Positions 15,137 through 20,257 of a DNA stretch of 20,257 nucleotides are shown here, piece after piece. How positions within the stretch are numbered: position 1 is the first letter of the stretch; each line of letters begins with the position of its first letter. The stretch covers positions 1 to 20,257 of the forward strand of contig JABSPR010000180.1 in assembly GCA_013214975.1 (NCBI GenBank), given 5' to 3'. The stretch is from Flavobacteriales bacterium. GTDB taxonomy: Bacteria; Bacteroidota; Bacteroidia; DT-38. The position numbers and the translations under genes are program-made. The notes below the pieces were generated by a model that saw only the letters and a program-made list of their open reading frames with translations, was not told the origin of the DNA and did not search any database.

Positions 15137-16744
15137 ATGTGCGGTATACTTGCCATCATTGGTAAAACAGATCCTGAATTAGCTAGAGAAATTTCTAGCA
15201 GGATGAACCACAGAGGTCCAGATGAACGGGATATTTATGTTCAAGAGAACGGATCTTTACTTTCTCATGAGAGACTTTCTATCATCGACTTAAAAACGGG
15301 TAAGCAACCAATCCAGGGAACAGATACTGCATGGGTTGTTCATAATGGAGAGATATATAATCATCAAGAATTAAGAGACGGTGAATTATCACACAAAACA
15401 TTTAGAACTACTTGCGATAGTGAGGTAATTGTTCATTTATACGAAGAGTATGGATACGATTTCTGTAACAAGCTTGGTGGAGTTTTTGCTTTCGTTGTTT
15501 TAGACGGGGATAAATTTATTGCTGGTAGAGATCCAATCGGTGTTAAGCCATTATACTATGGTAAAGATACTAACGGAGCAATGTTCTTTGCATCTGAAAT
15601 GAAAGTTATTGCTGACCAATGTGTAGAATTCGAGGCATTTCCTCCGGGACACTATTACACAAAAGAGGATGGATTAGTAAAGTACTTCAATCCAACTTGG
15701 TTAGATCATAAAGTTTGTACCAACGATCTTAATTTAGATTTGATAAGGGACACATTGATCAAAGCAACTGAAGATAGATTGATGACAGATGTACCTTTAG
15801 GTGTACTTCTTTCAGGAGGTTTAGATTCTAGTTTAACATCAGCAATTGCAAAAAGAGCGATGGATAAAACGGGAACAGAATTACATTCTTTTTCAGTTGG
15901 ACTTAATGCGGATGCTCCAGATTTAATTGCAGCCAGAGAAGTAGCGGCTCACATCAAGACAACGCATCACGAAGTTTATTTTTCTGTAGCGGAAGGGATC
16001 AAAATTTTGGATAAGCTTATCTGGCATGCTGAAACTTATGATGTAACAAGTATTAGAGCAAGTACACCGATGTACTTCTTATCTAAAGCTATCGCTGATT
16101 TAGGAATTAAAGTTGTGTTAAGCGGTGAAGGTGCTGACGAAATTTACGGAGGTTACTTGTACTTCAACAATGCACCTAGCTTAGAAGAATTCCAAAAAGA
16201 AACGATTGATAGAGTAGGACGATTATCTACTGCAGATTGTTTGAGAGCTGATAAGTCTACAATGGCTCATGGCATTGAAGCGAGAGTTCCATTTTTAGAT
16301 AAAAATTTCTTAGAGGTTTCTATGCTACTAGATCCAAAGCATAAACAAGGAAACAGAGATAAAGGAATCATCGAGAAGAAACCAATCAGAATGGCTTTTG
16401 ATGATAAAGAAAATCCGTTTCTCCCACAAAGAATTCTTTGGAGACAAAAAGAGCAATTCTCGGATGGAGTTGGTTACAATTGGATTGATGAGTTAATTGC
16501 TCATGCAGAATCACAAGTTAGTGATGACGATTTTGCAACTGCATCTACTCGGTTTCCTCATAATACACCAATGACTAAGGAAGCGTTTTATTACCGTACT
16601 ATTTTCGAAAAACATTATCCGCAAGAATCAGCAATTAAAACTGTATTGCAGTGGATACCAAAATGGCAAGTTAATCTTGATCCTTCAGGTAGAGCGAATA
16701 ATGAGCACGTTAAAACGTACGAAGGAGACAACGTTAGCTCGTAA
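15137..16744 (+). CDS. asnB: Asparagine synthase, glutamine-hydrolysing
   Basis: Makes asparagine from aspartate, ATP and glutamine in the cytoplasm. A 535-residue protein, slightly shorter than the 554-residue Escherichia coli AsnB. Seen: Cys2 (MCGILAI) as the glutaminase nucleophile after Met removal, HRGPDE, HNGEIYNH and CDSEV for glutamine binding in the N-terminal domain; then the ATP pyrophosphatase loop LLSGGLDSS with SGGLDSS at 226-232, and EGADEIYGGY and IEARVPFLDK in the synthetase domain. All catalytic features are intact. It has its own promoter and terminator, so it is a single-gene unit. The PurF-like gene, a second class II amidotransferase, follows on the same strand. Confidence 0.97.
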   Translation: MCGILAIIGKTDPELAREISSRMNHRGPDERDIYVQENGSLLSHERLSIIDLKTGKQPIQGTDTAWVVHNGEIYNHQELRDGELSHKTFRTTCDSEVIVHLYEEYGYDFCNKLGGVFAFVVLDGDKFIAGRDPIGVKPLYYGKDTNGAMFFASEMKVIADQCVEFEAFPPGHYYTKEDGLVKYFNPTWLDHKVCTNDLNLDLIRDTLIKATEDRLMTDVPLGVLLSGGLDSSLTSAIAKRAMDKTGTELHSFSVGLNADAPDLIAAREVAAHIKTTHHEVYFSVAEGIKILDKLIWHAETYDVTSIRASTPMYFLSKAIADLGIKVVLSGEGADEIYGGYLYFNNAPSLEEFQKETIDRVGRLSTADCLRADKSTMAHGIEARVPFLDKNFLEVSMLLDPKHKQGNRDKGIIEKKPIRMAFDDKENPFLPQRILWRQKEQFSDGVGYNWIDELIAHAESQVSDDDFATASTRFPHNTPMTKEAFYYRTIFEKHYPQESAIKTVLQWIPKWQVNLDPSGRANNEHVKTYEGDNVSS

Positions 16745-16760
16745 TAATCGAATCTTAAAG

Positions 16761-16783
16761 GCCTCTTTTTAGAGGCTTTTTTT
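16761..16783 (+). terminator. Intrinsic terminator of asnB
   Basis: GCCTCT (16761-16766), loop TTTT, AGAGGC (16771-16776), then seven T residues (16777-16783). Begins 17 bases after the asnB stop codon. A textbook rho-independent terminator. Confidence 0.93.
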
Positions 16784-16843
16784 GTTAGTATACTATTCAT
16801 AACTATCGATATCGGAAACCTTTTTTCCGACAGATAAAAGACT

Positions 16844-16851
16844 TAAATTTG
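16844..16851 (+). promoter_or_regulatory. -7 box upstream of the PurF-like gene
   Basis: TAAATTTG, an exact TAnnTTTG match, 36 bases before the ATG at 16888. The -33 position has only a T-run (around 16821-16826) rather than TTG. Confidence 0.5.
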
Positions 16852-16887
16852 CCTGACTATGGAGTTCACTTCTAATTCGTACAACAA

Positions 16888-18789
16888 ATGAGTGATCAAA
16901 TCAAACATGAGTGCGGCATTGCATTTATCAGATTACTCCATCCACTAGATTATTATATTAAAAAATACGGCACTCCATTGTATGGCTTAAACAAGCTGCA
17001 CTTAATGATGGAGAAGCAACATAACCGAGGTCAGGATGGGGCTGGAGTTGCTAGTATTAAAATCGATAGTACACCTGGTACCAGATATATCAACAGAAGA
17101 AGATCGAATTCGTCAACTCCAATTAAGGATGTATTTAATCCGATTAATGAGAAGTTTGCTGCAATTCTAGAGGAGAACCCAGAGAAGCTTACCGATGGTA
17201 AGTGGCTCAAAGAGAATATTTCTTTTATGGGAGAGCTTCTTTTAGGACACCTTCGTTATGGAACTTTTGGAAATAATAATATTGAATATTGTCATCCATT
17301 TTTAAGACAGAATAACTGGAAAACGAGAAACCTTGTTTTGGCAGGTAACTTCAATCTTACGAATGTAGATGAGCTTTTTGAGCAGTTGATTGAACTTGGT
17401 CAGCACCCCAAAGAGAAATCAGATACGGTTACAGTAATAGAAAAGATTGGTCATTTCTTGGATGAGGAAAATGAAAAATTATTCAAGAAGTTTAAAGATG
17501 GTGGATTATCTAATCAAGATATTTCTCCGTTAATTGGAGAGAACTTAGATATTCAAAAGATACTTGAAGAGTCGTCTAAGAAATGGGATGGTGGCTATGT
17601 GATGTGCGGTATGATTGGACATGGTGATGCATTCGTTTTAAGAGATCCAAGTGGTATTAGACCAGCATATTATTACCAAGATGATGAGGTAGTAGTGGTG
17701 GCATCTGAAAGACCGGCTATCCAAACTTCGTTTAATGTTGATATTGACAAGATCAAAGAGGTTGAGCCAGGTACAGCATTAGTTGTTACAAAAGCAGGAA
17801 AGGTTGAGGTGAAGAGAGTGTTAGAAGCTTGCGAAAAGAAGGCTTGCTCTTTTGAAAGAATCTACTTCTCAAGGGGTAATGACAAAGACATCTATCAAGA
17901 ACGAAAAGAGTTGGGACGATTACTTTGTCCAGCTATATTTGAAGCTGTTGATTTTGATTTAAGAAGAACCGTTTTCTCTTTTATTCCGAACACAGCAGAG
18001 ACTGCCTTTTACGGAATGGTTGATGGAGTAAATGAATATCTCAACGAAGTTAAGAAGAGAAAGATATTGGAATTGGGTGCAAATCCGGATCCTGATAAGT
18101 TGGAAGACATTCTCTCTATCAAACCGAATATCGAAAAGATCGCAATTAAAGATGTAAAGATCCGGACGTTTATTACAAGCGACGAAGCGCGTGACGACAT
18201 GGTTGCCCATGTGTATGACATCACTTATGGAACGATTACAGACAAGATAGATAACCTTGTGATTATTGATGATTCAATTGTTAGAGGCACAACTTTAAAG
18301 CAAAGTATTATTAAGATCTTAGATCGATTGTCTCCAAAGAAAATAGTTATTGTTTCTTCTGCTCCGCAAATTAGATACCCAGATTGTTATGGTATCGACA
18401 TGGCCAAGTTGGGAGACTTTATTGCATTTAGAGCGGCTGTTGCATTGTTAAAAGATACCTTGCAAGAGAATATCATGGACGATGCTTATGAGAAGTGTAA
18501 AGCTCAAGAAGGATATGCTTCTGAAGATTATGTAAACTATGTAAAAGAGATTTATCGTCCGTTTACTAGTGAGCAAATATCTGAAAAGATAAGCGAGTTA
18601 TTAGTGGATGATACAGTTAACGCTGAGGTTGAGATTATTTTCCAAACATTAGAAGGGTTGCACGGTGCTTGTCCTGATCATACTGGGGATTGGTATTTCT
18701 CTGGAGATTATCCAACTCCTGGAGGTAACAAAGTTGTTTCAAGAGCTTTCATAAATTTTATGGAAGGGAAGAATGTAAGGGCTTATTAA
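16888..18789 (+). CDS. PurF-like amidophosphoribosyltransferase, long form
   Basis: A 633-residue relative of glutamine PRPP amidotransferase, the first purine-synthesis enzyme; classical PurF is about 470-505 residues. Seen: HECGIAF with Cys9 as the presumed nucleophile after an eight-residue propeptide, as in Bacillus PurF; QHNRGQDGAG; GHLRYGTFG; the glutaminase loop as AGNFNLTN where most PurF have HNGN, so the oxyanion-hole Gly is Phe; SDTVTVIEKIGHF; RDPSGIRPAYY; ACSFERIYFSR; the PRPP-binding loop VIIDDSIVRGTT at 458-469; PQIRYPDCYGID; and CPDHTGDWYFSGDYPT near the end. Extra length lies in several insertions, including one between glutaminase motifs and one before the PRPP loop. This long type is familiar from Bacteroidota. 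Whether it is the main PurF or a paralogue cannot be decided here, so I give no symbol. Confidence 0.85.
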   Translation: MSDQIKHECGIAFIRLLHPLDYYIKKYGTPLYGLNKLHLMMEKQHNRGQDGAGVASIKIDSTPGTRYINRRRSNSSTPIKDVFNPINEKFAAILEENPEKLTDGKWLKENISFMGELLLGHLRYGTFGNNNIEYCHPFLRQNNWKTRNLVLAGNFNLTNVDELFEQLIELGQHPKEKSDTVTVIEKIGHFLDEENEKLFKKFKDGGLSNQDISPLIGENLDIQKILEESSKKWDGGYVMCGMIGHGDAFVLRDPSGIRPAYYYQDDEVVVVASERPAIQTSFNVDIDKIKEVEPGTALVVTKAGKVEVKRVLEACEKKACSFERIYFSRGNDKDIYQERKELGRLLCPAIFEAVDFDLRRTVFSFIPNTAETAFYGMVDGVNEYLNEVKKRKILELGANPDPDKLEDILSIKPNIEKIAIKDVKIRTFITSDEARDDMVAHVYDITYGTITDKIDNLVIIDDSIVRGTTLKQSIIKILDRLSPKKIVIVSSAPQIRYPDCYGIDMAKLGDFIAFRAAVALLKDTLQENIMDDAYEKCKAQEGYASEDYVNYVKEIYRPFTSEQISEKISELLVDDTVNAEVEIIFQTLEGLHGACPDHTGDWYFSGDYPTPGGNKVVSRAFINFMEGKNVRAY

Positions 18790-18801
18790 TTTTGAGAAAG
18801 A

Positions 18802-18820
18802 TCCTGAAACAAGTTCAGGA
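18802..18820. terminator. Possible bidirectional terminator hairpin
   Basis: TCCTGAA (18802-18808) pairs perfectly with TTCAGGA (18814-18820) around a five-base loop, in the 51-base gap between the convergent PurF-like gene and the SUF operon. The T-tracts are poor on both strands, so efficiency is doubtful. Confidence 0.45.
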
Positions 18821-18840
18821 ATGAATAGCTCTAAATTTAA

Positions 18841-19353
18841 TTAAGCTTTCTTCTTCTTGTAAAGAGGCACGGTAGAACATGCTTCTCCATACATTATACT
18901 TGCAGCAATAGGTCTAAGTTTTTCAACTATAGCCACATATGCAGAATCAGGAACTGGTAGTTGGCCACAACCCTTTATAACCAATTTAGCGTCCTGGTAT
19001 TTGTCTACATTCATCTTTTTGATAATATCTTGAAACAAGTTCGATTCTAAATTTTCAAGAGTACCGAGAACAACTTTTTTTGCAAAAGGCTCAATAGCTT
19101 GAGTCAATAGCATGTAAGCCCAAACGGGGATTATCGCATCAACCGAACAGCTTAAGGCAATATATTTATCTTGGTAAATAGACCAGTCGGTGTCTTTGAT
19201 GAATTGTCTGAAATCTTTTTCCTTAAGAGCAAATCCTTTGAATAGCTGGTCTTTAATATCGACCAAAATACGTTCTCCTTCTGGATAATAATCTTCCAGA
19301 TAAATAGTAACTAAACTACTCTGCGCAACTTTATTTTTGATTTCTTCCGACAT
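18841..19353 (-). CDS. DUF2480 family protein of the SUF operon
   Basis: A 170-residue protein of the Bacteroidota-specific DUF2480 family, which is regularly found at the end of SUF gene clusters. The biochemical role is unknown; the context suggests a part in Fe-S cluster assembly. Seen: a soluble protein with three Cys residues (ALSCSVDAIIP, VIKGCGQLPVP, YGEACSTVPLY), which could matter for cluster or sulfur handling, an AYMLLTQAIEPFAKKV helix and a lysine-rich C-terminus (YKKKKA). The ATG at 19353 comes one base after the preceding gene's stop codon, so the genes are translationally close and co-transcribed. Confidence 0.85.
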   Translation of the reverse strand: MSEEIKNKVAQSSLVTIYLEDYYPEGERILVDIKDQLFKGFALKEKDFRQFIKDTDWSIYQDKYIALSCSVDAIIPVWAYMLLTQAIEPFAKKVVLGTLENLESNLFQDIIKKMNVDKYQDAKLVIKGCGQLPVPDSAYVAIVEKLRPIAASIMYGEACSTVPLYKKKKA

Positions 19354-19354
19354 T

Positions 19355-19666
19355 TTACATAAAGCCCATTTCGTATTTAGCTTCCTCGCTCATCATGTCT
19401 TGCGTCCAAGGAGGATCAAATACAATTTCAACTTTTGTTGATTCGATACCTTCAATACCTGTTACTTTCGACTCAACTTCTGCAGGCATACTTTCAGCTG
19501 CCGGGCAGTTTGGAGATGTTAGTGTCATGATAATAACTACATTTCCATCATCGGCGATTCTAACCTCATAGATTAATCCGAGTTCGTATATATCCACTGG
19601 GATCTCGGGATCGAATACGGTTTTAATAATCTCTATGATCGTTGCTTCTAATGCTTTTTTATCCAT
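19355..19666 (-). CDS. DUF59/MIP18 family Fe-S assembly protein (SufT-like)
   Basis: A 103-residue DUF59 (MIP18) protein. Relatives (SufT, PaaD, MIP18) help in maturing iron-sulfur proteins. Seen: the core motif VFDPEIPVDIYELGLIYEV, TLTSPNCPAAESMP with the conserved Cys, and a C-terminal IVFDPPWTQDMMSEEAKYEMGFM, all standard for the short SUF-operon type. It lies two bases after sufE and one base before the DUF2480 gene, clearly in the same operon. The Cys in SPNCP is the likely cluster- or metal-binding residue by family knowledge. Confidence 0.92.
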   Translation of the reverse strand: MDKKALEATIIEIIKTVFDPEIPVDIYELGLIYEVRIADDGNVVIIMTLTSPNCPAAESMPAEVESKVTGIEGIESTKVEIVFDPPWTQDMMSEEAKYEMGFM

Positions 19667-19668
19667 AA

Positions 19669-20088
19669 TTATTGTTTTGATGAATATGCTAACGCATGTA
19701 ATTTCATTTGTTTTATCATTGCCAAAAGTCCGTTTGAACGAGTAGGAGACAGGTGTTCTGCCAATCCAATTTCGTTAATAAAATCCATTTTGGCGGCAAC
19801 TATTTCTGAAGCTTTATGATCCGATAATACTCGAACCATAATAGCAACTAATCCTTTTGTAATGATCGCATCGCTATCCGCCTCGAAATGGATGCAACCG
19901 TCTTTTTCTGTTGTATGTAACCACACTTGAGACTGACATCCTTTCACAATGTTGTCTGCGTTCTTATGCTCTTCAGCTAATTCAGATAACTCCTTACCAA
20001 GGTTAATGATGTGCTCGTATTTATCCATCCAGTCATCGAACATACCAAACTCCTCTACTATCTCTTTCTGTAATTCTTCTATTGTCAT
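19669..20088 (-). CDS. sufE: SufE, cysteine-desulfuration acceptor
   Basis: Accepts sulfur from SufS and stimulates its desulfurase activity. A longer frame opens at 20103, but starting at the internal ATG at 20088 (MTIEELQKEI) avoids overlap with the sufS stop and places the active Cys in KGCQSQVW at position 51, the same number as in Escherichia coli SufE. The protein is then 139 residues, normal for the family. Also seen: the N-terminal dimer-like helix region MDKYEHIINLGKEL and a C-terminal SPTRSNGLLAMIKQMK. Seven bases separate it from sufS, and two from the DUF59 gene. Confidence 0.94.
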   Translation of the reverse strand: MTIEELQKEIVEEFGMFDDWMDKYEHIINLGKELSELAEEHKNADNIVKGCQSQVWLHTTEKDGCIHFEADSDAIITKGLVAIMVRVLSDHKASEIVAAKMDFINEIGLAEHLSPTRSNGLLAMIKQMKLHALAYSSKQ

Positions 20089-20095
20089 AATAGAC

Positions 20096-20257
20096 TTAAG
20101 CAAACATTTTTATTACTCTCTTCAATCCTTCAACCAGTACTTCTATTTCTTCTTTTGTGTTGTAGAACGCAAAGGAAGCTCTAACAGTTCCCGGTATACC
20201 ATATCGTGCCATCAAGGGCTCTGTACAGTGGTGTCCTGTTCTAACAGCGATTCCTAA
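20096..20257 (-). CDS. sufS: SufS cysteine desulfurase, C-terminal end (partial)
   Basis: The last 53 residues of a class II (SufS-type) cysteine desulfurase, whose 5' part lies beyond the right edge. Seen: LGIAVRTGHHCTEPLMARYG, containing the RTGHHC motif whose Cys carries the persulfide, then IPGTVRASFAFYNTKEEIEVLVEGLKRV, the conserved end where the Arg-Ala-Ser region contacts substrate. It ends with a TAA at 20098-20096. It heads, in the visible part, the minus-strand order sufS, sufE, DUF59, DUF2480, so it supplies sulfur to the SUF scaffold encoded further upstream. Confidence 0.95.
   Translation of the reverse strand, partial: LGIAVRTGHHCTEPLMARYGIPGTVRASFAFYNTKEEIEVLVEGLKRVIKMFA

Noticed and set aside
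20089..20103. SufE start at the upstream ATG (20103)
   Set aside because: It would overlap the sufS stop codon and add five non-conserved residues; the ATG at 20088 places the active Cys at position 51.

Overview
The window comes from a Bacteroidota chromosome, most likely order Flavobacteriales. The evidence is a Por/type IX secretion C-terminal sorting domain, a TonB-dependent receptor with an N-terminal carboxypeptidase-like domain, the DUF2480 and DUF59 genes beside sufE/sufS, AT-rich DNA, near absence of Shine-Dalgarno sequences, and promoters with the phylum's TTG / TAnnTTTG architecture. No genus can be named from the sequence alone.

Layout. 1-2273 (minus): 5' part of ileS (runs off the left edge) and a fructosamine-kinase-like gene. 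2425-4016 (plus): a GT61/DUF563 glycosyltransferase, a YtoQ protein and tRNA-Ala(GGC) with a terminator. 4017-5554: an AT-rich accessory stretch after the tRNA, with a perfect 24-bp palindrome, a secreted T9SS cargo protein, and the remnant of an IS110-family element: the first ~43 codons of its transposase plus a structured upstream region where a bridge RNA would be expected. 5555-7082: a sulfotransferase-like gene convergent with a nitroreductase and a small unknown gene. 7083-8755: a decaying region with a long AT-rich non-coding stretch carrying repeated dyads, then two tandem response-regulator receivers that both lost the phosphoacceptor Asp, one also frameshifted. 8761-14858 (minus): a TonB-dependent receptor coupled to a DinB-like exported protein, then an SSS-family symporter and a sugar-phosphate nucleotidyltransferase. 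15137-18789 (plus): asnB and a long PurF-like glutamine amidotransferase/phosphoribosyltransferase. 18841-20257 (minus): a SUF iron-sulfur operon running sufS (partial), sufE, DUF59, DUF2480.

Most of the window is housekeeping: isoleucine charging, asparagine synthesis, purine entry, Fe-S assembly, nutrient import. The unusual parts are the IS110 remnant with its structured leader, the paired receiver pseudogenes, an apparent ATA start in the DinB gene, paired hairpins between the symporter and nucleotidyltransferase genes, and the swapped GIHH active-site signature in IleRS. I found no CRISPR array, phage module or clearly new defence system.
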